Source: Tritonibacter scottomollicae (GTDB lineage: Bacteria; Pseudomonadota; Alphaproteobacteria; Rhodobacterales; Rhodobacteraceae). Taken from it: a stretch of 64,000 nucleotides of DNA. Below the pieces are notes generated by a model. That model did no database searches, was not told the origin of the DNA, and was given only the letters and a program-made list of their open reading frames with translations. Location: positions 310,001-374,000 of the forward strand of contig NZ_PVUF01000004.1 of assembly GCF_003003215.1 (NCBI RefSeq), given 5' to 3'. Of this stretch, positions 8,722 to 17,833 are shown in pieces (position 1 is the stretch's first letter; each line of letters opens with the position of its first letter). A program made the translations under genes and the position numbers.

Positions 8722-9411
8722 TTATGCGCCCTCCGGTCCCGTCTCGTAGGGGGAGTAGTCCTGCAGCCGCTTGCCTGGCTCATCCACGAACAATTCGGGC
8801 AATGCCTCGGCGGCCTCGATCAGATCAACCCGGAACACCCGGAAATCGCCACGCGTCTCGCACCAGGCGGTGAGGGTCCAGACCCGGCCCCAGTATTCCA
8901 TATGCAGGGGGCGGATCACCCGCTCGGTCAGGGTGCCGTCGATGCGGCGATAGCGCAGCGCCAGTTTCTGGCGCGCCTTGATCGCGGCGCGCAGGGTCGG
9001 CATCTGGGCAAAGCCCCGCGCCACATCGGCAAAAGGATAGACCGCAAATTTCCACGCATCGGCCTCGGCCACGGTCTCGACGGGCAGCACTGCATCGACC
9101 TTGGCGGCGAGGCTCTCGGCGGCGGCCTTTAGCTCCGCATCGGCGGCTTCGGCAACGATCGCCATGCCGAGGTTCAGCGCCTCCAGCTCTGCCGGGGTCA
9201 GGGTCAGCGGGGGCAGGGTGATCGCCTCGCGCACCATGTAGCCGACGCCGCGCTCGCCCTCCACCGGCACGCCCGAGGCCACCAGCGTATCCATGTCGCG
9301 ATAGATGGTGCGGGTGGAGACCTCGAGCCGCGCGGCCATGTCCTGCGCGCGGTGCAGCTTGCCATCGCGCAGGATCTGGATCAGTTCGAACAGGCGGTCT
9401 GTGCGGCGCAT
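8722..9411 (-). CDS. YafY-type transcriptional regulator (HTH_11 + WYL)
   Basis: The 229-residue regulator has an N-terminal winged helix-turn-helix (RTDRLFELIQILRDGKLHRA, then VSTRTIYRDMDTL). The C-terminal effector-binding WYL-like region holds LRYRRIDG and a RPLHMEYWGRVWTLTAWC segment. Proteins of this family usually control a neighbouring small detoxification or metabolic gene. The minus-strand genes upstream, an ACT protein and a dimeric alpha-beta barrel protein, are candidates. The latter carries a perfect operator-like dyad at 10433-10456. The effector is unknown. Confidence 0.9.
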   Translation of the reverse strand: MRRTDRLFELIQILRDGKLHRAQDMAARLEVSTRTIYRDMDTLVASGVPVEGERGVGYMVREAITLPPLTLTPAELEALNLGMAIVAEAADAELKAAAESLAAKVDAVLPVETVAEADAWKFAVYPFADVARGFAQMPTLRAAIKARQKLALRYRRIDGTLTERVIRPLHMEYWGRVWTLTAWCETRGDFRVFRVDLIEAAEALPELFVDEPGKRLQDYSPYETGPEGA

Positions 9412-9490
9412 GGGTGGTCAGGCTCTCCGATGAGTTCCCCTGCATCGCCCGCAGCCCCGCCTGCGGTCAAGAGGTGACGGATGTCGGCTT

Positions 9491-9910
9491 CTAGGGTTCA
9501 AACACATGACCGGCGGCCGAAAGCTGTGCGCGTGCCTGATGTTCCTGTGCCGATGGCAGCAACAGATGTTCCCCGTCGAAGGTGCAGCAGACAAAGACGC
9601 CGATGCCATTGTCCGACAGCGGTGTGACCAGATCGCGAACAATCCCGACCGCGTCAAAGGCAAAGGGGCCGACGCTGCGCAAGCAACTCCAGCCCCGTTC
9701 GGCGGTGATATTATCGGGCACGCGGTCCTCCAGACAGATCAGCGTCAGCTCGTCCTCAGCCCGTGCCATGGCCGTAAAGCCCGGCCCGTCAAACCAGTCC
9801 GGCAGGGGCGCATCCGGTGCCAGCTGCGCCACCGCATAGCGCCCGGGCAACATGCGCAGGCGTATCTGGTTGGTCCGGCTCTGATCCTTTTGATCTCTAT
9901 GGCCTGTCAT
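9491..9910 (-). CDS. ACT domain-containing protein
   Basis: This 139-residue protein is composed of two ACT-like halves: RYAVAQLAPDAPLPDWF in the first, and FDAVGIVRDLVTPLSDNGIGVFV in the second. This is the CASTOR/DUF-type ACT arrangement common in small stand-alone proteins that may sense amino acids. An AGGAG site eight bases upstream supports the ATG at 9910. It lies between the WYL regulator and the small barrel protein on the same strand. The ligand and function are unknown. Confidence 0.75.
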   Translation of the reverse strand: MTGHRDQKDQSRTNQIRLRMLPGRYAVAQLAPDAPLPDWFDGPGFTAMARAEDELTLICLEDRVPDNITAERGWSCLRSVGPFAFDAVGIVRDLVTPLSDNGIGVFVCCTFDGEHLLLPSAQEHQARAQLSAAGHVFEP

Positions 9911-9928
9911 CCGTGGTTCTCCTGTGAT

Positions 9929-9959
9929 GGGGCACGCCGCCTGTGCTGCGGCGTGCCCC
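9929..9959. terminator. Strong 12-bp hairpin, terminator-like
   Basis: A perfect 12-bp inverted repeat (9929-9940 with 9948-9959, 7-base loop) lies between the barrel protein and the ACT gene. It has no U-run on either strand, so it may be an attenuator or RNA-stability hairpin rather than a full terminator. Confidence 0.5.
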
Positions 9960-10069
9960 TCTGTCGCTAGCAGAGCCCGCGCTCGTTCCTATGGAGTGAA
10001 TGTGTCGCAGGCCAATGGAACGGGCTATGAGATCACGCCATGGGAGGTGGCAAAGCCTCAGGCAGGGTG

Positions 10070-10381
10070 TCAGGCCGCCGCCATCATCCACAAGCGGGTT
10101 TCGTGCCGCAGCGCCACTGTCGCCGGGTCGATCATCCGCATCATGTCGGCGGTGCAGTCTGCTTGTGGGAACTTGGCTGCGGCCTCTCTGGCGGCGGTCA
10201 TGTCGGACCAGATCACATAGTCCATCCAGCTGCCGTCCTCGCCTTTTGAGAGGCTGCGCGCCACAAACCCCGGCAGTCCGCGCACAAAATTCTCGGTCAT
10301 TTGGCTTGCGGCCACATAGTCGGCATCGCTGACACCGGGGTTCAGCTTGAAAGTTACCACTTCGATCACGGCATTGCTCAT
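10070..10381 (-). CDS. Small dimeric alpha-beta barrel protein (ABM/ferredoxin-like fold)
   Basis: The 103-residue protein begins NAVIEVVTFKLNPGVSDADYV and continues with LPGFVARSLSKGEDGSWMDYVIWSD. That is the two beta-alpha-beta repeat of antibiotic-biosynthesis-monooxygenase-like proteins. Members of this fold are small oxygenases, isomerases or stress proteins, and I cannot tell which applies here. The start at 10381 is preceded by AAGGAAG; an upstream in-frame start lacks a ribosome binding site. A perfect 9-6-9 dyad lies 52-75 bases upstream, consistent with local control, perhaps by the WYL regulator. Confidence 0.7.
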   Translation of the reverse strand: MSNAVIEVVTFKLNPGVSDADYVAASQMTENFVRGLPGFVARSLSKGEDGSWMDYVIWSDMTAAREAAAKFPQADCTADMMRMIDPATVALRHETRLWMMAAA

Positions 10382-10432
10382 CTGTCGTCTTCCTTGTCTT
10401 GACGGTTGCAATGCGCCTGTCCTAAAGCAGGG

Positions 10433-10456
10433 CAACTGACATAAACCTGTCAGTTG
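10433..10456. promoter_or_regulatory. Perfect operator-like dyad
   Basis: CAACTGACA-N6-TGTCAGTTG is a perfect 9-bp inverted repeat. It lies in the divergent region between the barrel protein gene (start 10381) and tatA (start 10627), and close enough to the former to overlap its promoter. A repressor of the WYL or TetR type is a plausible ligand. Confidence 0.6.
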
Positions 10457-10626
10457 GGTGATCGGCCACGCGAAATAATACGATCAGGTCGGGTTTGGCG
10501 GTGCGGATTGCCTATGCCGCGCTTTGCACCGCAGCGCGCAGGGCCTATCACTCGGGACAGGACAACGTATTCTGGCGTCGCCCGCGAACCTCCGCGCGGC
10601 GCCCCGCTAAACGAAAGGCACTCCCC

Positions 10627-10845
10627 ATGCTCAACAATATCGGCCTTCCCGGCATCCTCCTCATCGCCGTCGTGGTTCTGGTTCTCTTTGGTCGCGGCAA
10701 GATTTCCTCCTTGATGGGTGAAGTCGGCAAGGGCATCACCTCCTTCAAGAAAGGCATCAGCGAAGGCTCCAAGGAGCTGGAAGACGACGCCGCCGAAGAT
10801 GCCAAGGATGTCACCCCGGCAGACGCCGAAAAAGACAAGGTATAA
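10627..10845 (+). CDS. tatA: Sec-independent translocase subunit TatA
   Basis: TatA oligomers form the transport path of the twin-arginine translocase for folded proteins. The 72-residue product has a single N-terminal membrane helix with the LFGRGKI hinge typical of TatA. A short amphipathic helix (residues 25-40) and a charged, acidic tail follow. It is the first gene of tatABC, with tatB starting six bases after its stop. Confidence 0.95.
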   Translation: MLNNIGLPGILLIAVVVLVLFGRGKISSLMGEVGKGITSFKKGISEGSKELEDDAAEDAKDVTPADAEKDKV

Positions 10846-10851
10846 TCCTCT

Positions 10852-11349
10852 ATGTTCGATCTTGGCTGGACCGAGCTTCTGATCATCGGCGTTGTGGCCC
10901 TGATCGTGGTCGGGCCCAAGGATCTGCCCATGTTGTTCCGCAACGTGGGCCGGTTTGTGGGCAAGGCGCGCGGCATGGCCCGTGAATTCAGCCGCGCGAT
11001 GGAAGACGCGGCCGAGGAAAGCGGCGTCAGTGACATCAAGAAGAGCTTCAAGACCGCGACCAACCCGATGGGCTCGGCGATGGACAGTGTCAAACAGGCC
11101 ACCCGTGACCTGACCGACAGCATCGACCCGACGAAATTCGACGCCGACAGCGAGACCGGCAAACTGGCCGCCGAGCGGGCCGAGAGCGCCAAGAAGATCC
11201 AGGCCGCAACCGCGCGGGCCGCAGCAGAACGCAAGGCCAAAGAGGCCGCAGAGGCCATGGCCAAGGCGGAAGAGGCTGAAGCCGCGCTGACACCTGCCGC
11301 CGATACCGCCGCCGCGCCCTCGGCGTCTGACAGTGAGACCAAGGCATGA
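10852..11349 (+). CDS. tatB: Sec-independent translocase subunit TatB
   Basis: TatB forms, with TatC, the receptor for twin-arginine signal peptides. The 165-residue protein starts [26 protein letters not shown], diagnostic of TatB: the membrane helix ends in a GPKDLP hinge. The amphipathic helix and a long alanine/glutamate-rich tail follow. Its last four bases overlap the start of tatC as ATGA, implying translational coupling. Confidence 0.95.
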   Translation: MFDLGWTELLIIGVVALIVVGPKDLPMLFRNVGRFVGKARGMAREFSRAMEDAAEESGVSDIKKSFKTATNPMGSAMDSVKQATRDLTDSIDPTKFDADSETGKLAAERAESAKKIQAATARAAAERKAKEAAEAMAKAEEAEAALTPAADTAAAPSASDSETKA

Positions 11350-12236
11350 GCCAGACAGACGATCTTGACGATTCCGCAGCGCCGCTGATCGAGCATCTGG
11401 CGGAGCTGCGCACCCGGTTGATCCGGGCGGTGATGGCCTTTGCAGTGGGCATCATACTCGCGTTCATCGTGGCAGAGCCGATCCTGCAGTTCCTGGTGCA
11501 GCCCATCGAGGCCACCCTGCGCGAGCTGGGCGACCCCTCGCCGACGCTACAATATACCTCGCCGCAGGAGTATCTGTTCACGCTGTTCCGCATCTCCATG
11601 GTGTTCGGCTTTGCGCTGTCCTTCCCGGTGATCGGCTATCAGCTGTGGCGGTTTGTGGCGCCGGGGCTCTACAAGAACGAAAAGGGCGCCTTTCTGCCGT
11701 TCCTGATCGCCTCGCCCTTCATGTTCCTGCTGGGCGCGAGCTTTGCGCAATTTGTGGTGACACCGCTGGCGATGCAGTTCTTCCTCGGGTTTGCCGATGT
11801 CAGCTCTATCTTTGCCGGGCTGCTGTCGCAGGCCACCGGCGGCGATGTGCCCGGTGATGTGGCCGTGGTGCCTGAGACCTCCGAAGGGGTGAAGATCACC
11901 TTCTTCGGCAAGGTCAACGAGAGCCTTGATATCACGTTGAAATTCATCATGGCCTTTGGCCTGTGCTTCCAGCTGCCGGTGCTGTTGACCCTGATGGGCA
12001 AGGCCGGGCTGGTCAGCGCCGAAGGTCTCGGCGCGATGCGCAAATACGCGGTGGTGGCGATTCTGGTGCTGGCCGCCTTGGTGACCCCGCCGGATGTGAT
12101 CACCCAGATCATCCTGTTTACCGTTGTGTATGGGCTCTATGAGGTGTCGATCTTCCTGGTGCGTCGGGTGGAACGCAAACGCGAGGCGCAATTGCGCGCC
12201 GAGGGCTTCTACGATGATGAGGTCGACGGCGAGTGA
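11346..12236 (+). CDS. tatC: Twin-arginine translocase subunit TatC
   Basis: TatC is the six-helix membrane core that recognises twin-arginine signal peptides. The 296-residue protein shows the N-terminal signature ([15 protein letters not shown]) and the conserved [10 protein letters not shown] segment. Later it has [11 protein letters not shown] and [10 protein letters not shown]. It is longer than many TatC proteins because of an extra 30-40 residues in the periplasmic region near residues 155-190. A terminator follows closely and closes the tatABC operon. Confidence 0.97.
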   Translation: MSQTDDLDDSAAPLIEHLAELRTRLIRAVMAFAVGIILAFIVAEPILQFLVQPIEATLRELGDPSPTLQYTSPQEYLFTLFRISMVFGFALSFPVIGYQLWRFVAPGLYKNEKGAFLPFLIASPFMFLLGASFAQFVVTPLAMQFFLGFADVSSIFAGLLSQATGGDVPGDVAVVPETSEGVKITFFGKVNESLDITLKFIMAFGLCFQLPVLLTLMGKAGLVSAEGLGAMRKYAVVAILVLAALVTPPDVITQIILFTVVYGLYEVSIFLVRRVERKREAQLRAEGFYDDEVDGE

Positions 12237-12265
12237 TCCTCGCCGCTCTCCTCCGACCCTGAGAT

Positions 12266-12297
12266 AAAAAAGGCGCGCCCCACGGGGCGCGCTTTTG
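12266..12297 (+). terminator. Rho-independent terminator after tatC
   Basis: A GC-rich stem (12273-12281 with 12284-12292) is flanked by an A-run on the left and TTTT on the right. It can act on both strands but serves tatABC. Confidence 0.85.
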
Positions 12298-12385
12298 CGT
12301 TGCTGAGGCTGCAGGTCGCGCCCCTTGCCGCTTGGCTCGGAACATGGTTTGTCATCGCTCAACTCGCGAAGGAAGGACCACAGAG

Positions 12386-13240
12386 ATGGCACAGGATTTG
12401 GATCAGGACGCATTGAGCCGCATTGCAGACGCGTTGGAGCGCATGGCGCCGGCGCCACTGGCCACCCCGGATTTCGCCGCCGCGTCCGGCTTTGTCTGGC
12501 ATGTGGGCCCGGACCGGCTGGAGCCGGTACCGCAGATCAACCGGGTGGAGCTGGACCTCTTGGTGGGGATCGAGCGTTCGCGCGACACGTTGCTTGAGAA
12601 CACCCGCCGCTTCGCCGCCGGGCACGCGGCCAACAATGCGCTGCTGTGGGGCGCGCGCGGCATGGGGAAATCCTCGCTGGTGAAGGCGATCCACGGCACG
12701 CTGGCGTCCGAGTTTGGCGATCTCAAGCTGGTGGAGCTGCAACGCGAGGATCTGCCCTCGGTGGCGCGGCTGCTGAACCATCTGCGCGATGCGCCGCATC
12801 GGTTCATCCTTTACTGTGACGACCTGTCGTTCAGCCATGATGACCAGCATTACAAGAGCCTGAAGGCGGTGCTGGATGGCGGCATCGAGGGCCGGCCGGA
12901 GAATGTAGTGTTCTACGCCACCTCCAACCGCCGCCACCTGATGCCGCGCGACATGATCGAGAACGAGCGGTCATCGGCGATCAACCCGTCCGAGGCGGTG
13001 GAGGAGAAGGTCTCGCTGTCGGATCGCTTTGGTCTGTGGCTGGGCTTCCACCCCTGCAACCAGGACTCCTATCTGGCGATGATCGACGGCTATTGCGCCG
13101 CCTATGGCGTGGACGTGGACCCCGAGACCCTGCGCGCCGAGGCGATCGAATGGCAGGCCACTCGCGGTGCCCGCTCGGGCCGGGTGGCATGGCAGTTCTT
13201 CACCGATCTGGCCGGACGGCACGGCGTCACCCTGCGTTGA
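12386..13240 (+). CDS. DUF815 family AAA ATPase
   Basis: This 284-residue protein has a P-loop (WGARGMGKSSLVKAI) at about residues 88-102. A Walker B-like strand FILYCDDLSF and the sensor-1 region VVFYATSNRRHLMPRDM follow. The latter stretch and the DRFGLWLGFHPC segment are typical of DUF815 ATPases, whose cellular role is not established. The ATG at 12386 follows a good site (GAAGGA) after the tatC terminator, so it is probably a separate unit. No partner protein is visible next to it. Confidence 0.85.
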   Translation: MAQDLDQDALSRIADALERMAPAPLATPDFAAASGFVWHVGPDRLEPVPQINRVELDLLVGIERSRDTLLENTRRFAAGHAANNALLWGARGMGKSSLVKAIHGTLASEFGDLKLVELQREDLPSVARLLNHLRDAPHRFILYCDDLSFSHDDQHYKSLKAVLDGGIEGRPENVVFYATSNRRHLMPRDMIENERSSAINPSEAVEEKVSLSDRFGLWLGFHPCNQDSYLAMIDGYCAAYGVDVDPETLRAEAIEWQATRGARSGRVAWQFFTDLAGRHGVTLR

Positions 13241-13268
13241 TTGTGAGCTGACCGTGCGGTCAGGCGCA

Positions 13269-13294
13269 CGCCGCAGCCCGGCAGGGCTGCGGCG
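13269..13294 (+). terminator. 11-bp hairpin after DUF815 gene
   Basis: A perfect 11-bp inverted repeat (13269-13279 with 13284-13294, loop GGCA) lies 29 bases after the DUF815 stop. There is no U-run, so it is a probable but unproven terminator. Confidence 0.5.
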
Positions 13295-13575
13295 CTTGGC
13301 CCAACGGGTTTGGTCGTCGCGGCAGCGGCGGCGGAACCGGGCGGGAGCGCTACGGGAGTGTGGTCTGGCCATCAGCGATCGGCTGCTGGGCTACTGATGG
13401 CAAGGAGCGGGTCGCGACATACACAGGCCCCGCGTTGCGGCCAGTCTCAGAGCGCTTGGCCCATCGGTGAGACATGCCCAACGCGAGACGCCCGCGTTCG
13501 TCGTATAGGTTGGAGAGGCGGGGGCGCTCCCGCCCGTCGCCCACGCGCTTGCGCGCGCGGCTCCCGTTGGGCCGG

Positions 13576-13599
13576 GCGCCGGACCTTGCGGTCCGGCGC
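13576..13599 (-). terminator. 10-bp hairpin after nlpD
   Basis: A perfect 10-bp inverted repeat (13576-13585 with 13590-13599, 4-base loop) lies 24 bases past the nlpD stop on its strand. It lacks a U-run. Confidence 0.5.
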
Positions 13600-13622
13600 G
13601 GCTGCTGTCGTCAGCGGCGGAT

Positions 13623-14849
13623 TTACTGCAGGTAGGGCAGAGGATCGACGCTTTCGAAACCGTCACGCACCTCGAAGTGGACATAGGCCTCTTCTGCGCT
13701 GCCACGGAGCTGGGCGATGGATTGACCGCGATTGACGCGGTCGCCCTTCTTGACCTTGATGCTGTCAACATTGGCGTAAACCGACAGGAGGTTGCGGTCG
13801 TGGCGGATCACGATGATCGGGACCTTGTTTGAATCCTCCGTGATGGCGGCAACGGTGCCCGCCTCCGCCGCTTTTACAGCGCTGCCCGGCGCGGCTGAAA
13901 TGTCGATGCCGTCGTTTTTGCCCTTCGAATAGGCGCGGACGATCTTGCCCGTCACCGGGTACGCCATGGCAGCCTGAGAGGCGCGCGTCGGCTGTTCGAC
14001 CTTGACCGTCGGCTTGGGATCCGTGCGGGCCTCGGCGGCAGGTTTCACCTTTTCATCGGGCAGCGGTTGGGTGGCGCTGGGCGGCGTCGGCGTGCTGCTG
14101 CCCTGTCCGGGGGCGGTGACGGAGGTTTCGGTCTCTACGGCCGCGGGCACCGGCGCGTTTGGATCTTTCAGAGGGATCAGCAGGTACTGCCCTTCGCGGA
14201 TCGCGAAATCGCTACCAAGGCCATTCCATTCCGCCAGAGACTTCACCGGGATCTGGTAGAGGCGGGCGATGGTATAGGCGGTCTCCCCACGCGTGACCTT
14301 GTGGCGTACGGGCTCGGGGCCACCCTGGACGCGCGTCGGCGCCGGTTTGGCCGGTGTGGTCTGCAGCGTGGTGGTGGTGACGGAGCCCGGATTGGGCGAA
14401 CTTTCCGGCGCATTGTCGATGGCACTGCCAGCCAGCGAGGCAATATCGACTCCGCCAGGGGAGCGGTTGCCACCGCGTGCCGAAGTTTCGGGCGCACGGC
14501 GCGGCATCACCAGAACCTCACCGCGGCGCAGCTGATCGGCTGTCTCAACGCCATTGAACCGTGCCACTTCCACTGCGGGAAGGCCAACACGTCTCGCCAG
14601 ATCGGCAACCGTGTCGCCATTGCGCGCCACGGCAACCTGATAGGAGGGGTAGGTGATCAGGCCGCGGGTGTCCGGCGCCGGGCGGGTCTCGGTCGCGGTC
14701 TGTGCGGCCTTGGTGGTGTTGAACGCGCCGATCTGACCACGCAGGTCATAATCCAGCGGCGCCGTACAGGCGGCGGCCACCAATGTCAGCGGCAGCAGCG
14801 CTGCCGGACGCAGGGATCTGGGGCGGAAGACCTTGCTGGGGCGGGTCAT
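13623..14849 (-). CDS. nlpD: NlpD-like lipoprotein: two LysM and a degenerate M23 domain
   Basis: This 408-residue envelope protein has a lipoprotein signal (LTLVAAAC, lipidated Cys28). Two LysM peptidoglycan-binding modules lie at about 67-112 and 175-220, and a C-terminal LytM/M23 domain at about 300-408. As in E. coli NlpD, zinc-binding positions are missing: NDGIDIS replaces the H-x3-D motif, and YVHFEVR has lost one histidine of the H-x-H pair. It therefore probably activates amidases for cell separation instead of cutting peptidoglycan itself. The start at 14849 has a GAGGAG site. It follows surE and pcm, the classical order. Confidence 0.9.
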   Translation of the reverse strand: MTRPSKVFRPRSLRPAALLPLTLVAAACTAPLDYDLRGQIGAFNTTKAAQTATETRPAPDTRGLITYPSYQVAVARNGDTVADLARRVGLPAVEVARFNGVETADQLRRGEVLVMPRRAPETSARGGNRSPGGVDIASLAGSAIDNAPESSPNPGSVTTTTLQTTPAKPAPTRVQGGPEPVRHKVTRGETAYTIARLYQIPVKSLAEWNGLGSDFAIREGQYLLIPLKDPNAPVPAAVETETSVTAPGQGSSTPTPPSATQPLPDEKVKPAAEARTDPKPTVKVEQPTRASQAAMAYPVTGKIVRAYSKGKNDGIDISAAPGSAVKAAEAGTVAAITEDSNKVPIIVIRHDRNLLSVYANVDSIKVKKGDRVNRGQSIAQLRGSAEEAYVHFEVRDGFESVDPLPYLQ

Positions 14850-14977
14850 GTCTCTTGCTCTCCTCGAATGGTGTCCCCGTTCTGGCGGAGACTTGGACGG
14901 CAGCGTTCTGTTTTCATGCCCGGGCCTGTCCGGAAGACCGCTACAGCGCAACGGGGCTGCTGAGGGAATAGGACAGC

Positions 14978-15625
14978 TCAGGTGTCTTTTCCAAGCCCTT
15001 CCAGCAGAGGAACAAAGCGGACCGGGCGCAATTCATCATATTCCAGCCCATTTTCCATCTTACGCACACGAATGAGCGTTTGCACGGCATCAGATTGCCC
15101 AACCGGCACGACCATGATGCCGCCGACCTTCAATTGCGCCAGAAGTGGACCGGGCGGGTCTTCGGCAGCGGCCGTCACGATGATTCGATCAAAGGGTGCC
15201 TGATCCGGCATGCCATGGCTGCCATCGCCGACCATCGAGGTGATATTGGCAAGCCCGAGCCGCTGGAACACCTGCCGCGCCTCCTGCACCAGCCGGCCAT
15301 GGCGATCCACGGTATAGACCCGGCGCGCAAGCTTGGCGAGCACGGCGGCCTGATAGCCTGACCCGGTACCGACTTCGAGCACGGTGTCGCGGGCGTTGAC
15401 CTGCAGGGCCTGGGTCATCAGCCCCACCACGGAGGGCTGAGAAATAGTCTGACCACAGGCGATCGGCAGTGGCACGTCCTCATAGGCCCGTTCGGAAAAG
15501 AAGCCGCGCAGGAACAATCCGCGATCTATCGCTTCCATCGCTTCGAGCACCGTCGACTCCGTCACCCCGCGTGAGCGCAGGGCGAATAGAAACTGCATCT
15601 TGGTTTCAGCGTCCAGGCCACTCAT
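14978..15625 (-). CDS. pcm: Protein-L-isoaspartate O-methyltransferase
   Basis: Pcm uses S-adenosylmethionine to methylate isoaspartyl residues so that damaged proteins can be repaired. The 215-residue product contains the SAM-binding motif [16 protein letters not shown] and the family segment [13 protein letters not shown]. The post-motif [10 protein letters not shown]-like strand, here [10 protein letters not shown], is also present. Its start overlaps the surE stop by four bases, so translation of the two is coupled. nlpD follows 128 bases downstream. Confidence 0.95.
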   Translation of the reverse strand: MSGLDAETKMQFLFALRSRGVTESTVLEAMEAIDRGLFLRGFFSERAYEDVPLPIACGQTISQPSVVGLMTQALQVNARDTVLEVGTGSGYQAAVLAKLARRVYTVDRHGRLVQEARQVFQRLGLANITSMVGDGSHGMPDQAPFDRIIVTAAAEDPPGPLLAQLKVGGIMVVPVGQSDAVQTLIRVRKMENGLEYDELRPVRFVPLLEGLGKDT

Positions 15626-16404
15626 TCGATCGCCTTCAGGGCCTCCAGCGTGTCATGCGCCGTAAGATCCGCCCGCATCGGTGTGACAGAGATGAAGCCC
15701 GCAAGGTTTGCCGCCGCATCGGTGCCGGGTGCGGTTGTGACCTGCTGGTCACCGCCCTTGACCCAGATGAAGCGCTTGCCGTTGGGCGAGAACTGCTCTT
15801 GCGCCGAGAACCGCTTGCCCTCGCGGCAGCCCTGCGTGGTGACGCGCGTGCCTTTGACATCGGAGGCGGCAACCGGGGGGAAGTTGATGTTGTAGAACAG
15901 GCCGTAGGGCTGATCGTTTGCAGGCTGCGCGGCCAGCAGCTTGCGGACCACCTCGGCACCATGCTGACGCGCGGCTTCAAACGGATTGTCCAGATCGCGG
16001 TTCTCACTGCCGAAATACTGCGACAGCGCCATCGCGGGCACGCCTTGCAACGCGCCTTCCATGGCTCCGCCGAGGGTGCCGGAATAAAGCGCGTTTTCGG
16101 CGGAGTTGTTACCGCGGTTCACGCCCGACAGCACCAGATCGGGGCGATGGTCCTTCATGACCACATGCAGGGCCGCCAATACGCAGTCCGCCGGCGATCC
16201 TTCGGCGGCGAAACGGCGCGGGCCCAGTTCCGACAGGATGGAGGGATGCGTGTAGCTGATGCAATGGCCAACGCCGGATTGCTCGAAGGCGGGCGCGACG
16301 GTCCAGACCTCGCCGTCAGATCCGGCAAGATCGGCGGCGATCGCTTCCAGCACGGCCAGTCCGGGTGCGCTGATGCCGTCGTCGTTGGTGACCAGAATGC
16401 GCAT
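15622..16404 (-). CDS. surE: 5'/3'-nucleotidase SurE
   Basis: SurE dephosphorylates nucleoside monophosphates and is linked to stationary-phase survival. The 260-residue protein begins [16 protein letters not shown], with the metal-binding Asp-Asp pair at residues 8-9. It carries the SGVNRGNN motif near residue 98 and the GTLGGAMEG loop. It is the first gene of a surE-pcm-nlpD set. An AAGGGG site precedes the ATG, with an AT-rich stretch just upstream that could hold the promoter. Confidence 0.95.
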   Translation of the reverse strand: MRILVTNDDGISAPGLAVLEAIAADLAGSDGEVWTVAPAFEQSGVGHCISYTHPSILSELGPRRFAAEGSPADCVLAALHVVMKDHRPDLVLSGVNRGNNSAENALYSGTLGGAMEGALQGVPAMALSQYFGSENRDLDNPFEAARQHGAEVVRKLLAAQPANDQPYGLFYNINFPPVAASDVKGTRVTTQGCREGKRFSAQEQFSPNGKRFIWVKGGDQQVTTAPGTDAAANLAGFISVTPMRADLTAHDTLEALKAIE

Positions 16405-16654
16405 TGTGACCCCTTGCGTATATTTTGTATTTTCTGCGGCGTTTTTGTCCGTTTTGGGCTGCTTGCACAGCCCTTCGGGCTGGCCCCTGAATAGGCGGCA
16501 GGGGGCGGCAGGGCAAGGTTTTTGCCCGGATTCTCAGCTGGGGAGAGGGGACTGTGTGACCAAATCGCCCGTTTTGTCGCGATCAGGGCATGGGGCCGGG
16601 GCGCGGCCTCATGCCCTGAGTGCTCTGAGCCGGAAAATCCGACCCCCGGTGATC

Positions 16655-17302
16655 TCAGTCCGCGAGGATCTGCGGCAGCAGCTCCGCTGCAGCCTCCGTT
16701 GGCGAGGTCAGCGCATCACGATCTTCACCGGGGAAGAACCGGGCGCGCAGGGCGGTTGGCATCGGCGGCGGTGTCAGCAGGCGCACGGAGGGGCCGGTGC
16801 GCGCCGTCTCCGCCTGCCAGCTGCGGGCAAGCGCGATCTGAGCCGCCTTGGTCGCGCCATATGCGCCAAAGAACTTTTCGCCCGCGCGTGCATCGTCAAA
16901 GAACACGGCGCGACCGGATTGACCCAGAAGCGGGGCAATATAGGGGATCAGCACCGACGGGGCGCTGGCATTGATGTCGACCGATTTCTTCCAGTCCTTG
17001 GCCGCGACGTGATGCGCAGGGCTGAGAGGGGCGGCATGAATGGCGCTGTGGAGCCAGAGATCCAGCTTGCCCCAGCGATCAAAGATGCCACGACAGAGGG
17101 TCGCCATCGCCTCGGGTACGGTGATGTCCATCGGCGCAAGGGTGGCAGAGCCGCCAGACGCCTTGATGCGGTCGTCCAGCTCTTCGAGCGCGCCCGTGGT
17201 CCGGGCGACGGCAATGATGTGATGAGTGGGCGCAAGCGCCTCGGCCAGAGCGGCGCCAAGGCCCCGCGAGGCCCCGGTGATAAGGGCGAGTTTTTCGGTC
17301 AT
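16655..17302 (-). CDS. SDR family NAD(P)-dependent oxidoreductase
   Basis: The 215-residue protein is a classical short-chain dehydrogenase/reductase. It has the cofactor loop TGASRGLGAALAEAL at residues 9-23 and a catalytic YGATK (YxxxK) around residue 150. At 215 residues it is a little short for the family, ending soon after the substrate loop. The substrate is unknown. A strong hairpin without a U-run sits downstream at 16587-16617. It is on the same strand as purF and the small genes upstream and may be read with them. Confidence 0.85.
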   Translation of the reverse strand: MTEKLALITGASRGLGAALAEALAPTHHIIAVARTTGALEELDDRIKASGGSATLAPMDITVPEAMATLCRGIFDRWGKLDLWLHSAIHAAPLSPAHHVAAKDWKKSVDINASAPSVLIPYIAPLLGQSGRAVFFDDARAGEKFFGAYGATKAAQIALARSWQAETARTGPSVRLLTPPPMPTALRARFFPGEDRDALTSPTEAAAELLPQILAD

Positions 17303-17382
17303 GGGCGCCTACATGCTGCGCGGTTGCGCCGGGGTCAAGCCCCGCGACATCTGCGGGGGGATCGCTGCGACGAGATGCGCAC

Positions 17383-17640
17383 TCAGTTGGTGAAGATCGG
17401 CAACCGTCCGACTTCGCCGCCGCGTTCGATCAACAGCCCCTCGACATCAATGCCGACGATACGCCCGATCGGCAGCCGTTCACCGGTCTTGACCGTTTTG
17501 ATGCGACCTGAGGCCAGGCGCACCATGCCCTGCATGTCGTTTGGTGTCCCGAACAGGCCGATCAGAGAGAGGTTACGGTCGGGCAGCGCGTTCTTCTCGG
17601 TGGCGAGGGCTTCTGCGGTTGCAGTTTGAGAGTTGGCCAT
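17383..17640 (-). CDS. Small conserved protein, PilP/GspC-like beta core
   Basis: This 85-residue protein has a polar N-terminus and a compact core. The core reads LSLIGLFGTPNDMQGMVRLASGRIKTV, split here only by description, then GERLPIGRIVGIDVEGL. The pattern of G-x-x-x-x-A-x-V-R-L-x-x-G-x-x-x-x-V-x-x-G-D/E-x-L-x-x-G-x-V resembles the homology domain of PilP/GspC proteins. No pilus or secretion genes are nearby and there is no membrane segment, so function is open. A GGAG site supports the ATG at 17640. Confidence 0.6.
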   Translation of the reverse strand: MANSQTATAEALATEKNALPDRNLSLIGLFGTPNDMQGMVRLASGRIKTVKTGERLPIGRIVGIDVEGLLIERGGEVGRLPIFTN

Positions 17641-17833
17641 GTCGGCTCCAGCACCCGTGCCCGGACCGGCGAACCGGTGACCGAACAGGCGGGAATGTCA
17701 TATGTGAGTGGTGTGTCGCGTGAGTGTGCGGCGCTGGTATCAGCACGCGTGGACCGGCGGAAGCGGGGGCAGGGGCGCCCCGGCGGTGCGCAGCCGACGC
17801 CAGGCGGCTCAATGCGCAGAACAACGCCTGTTC

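Larger units (their letters stand above)
13241..13622. other. Convergent intergenic region, no gene seen
   Basis: This 382-base gap lies between the DUF815 gene and nlpD, which converge on it. I see no supported gene. It holds two strong hairpins (listed separately) and a GGCGGG-GGCGCT-CCCGCC block at about 13516-13534, resembling part of the dispersed intergenic element found elsewhere in the window. Confidence 0.7.
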
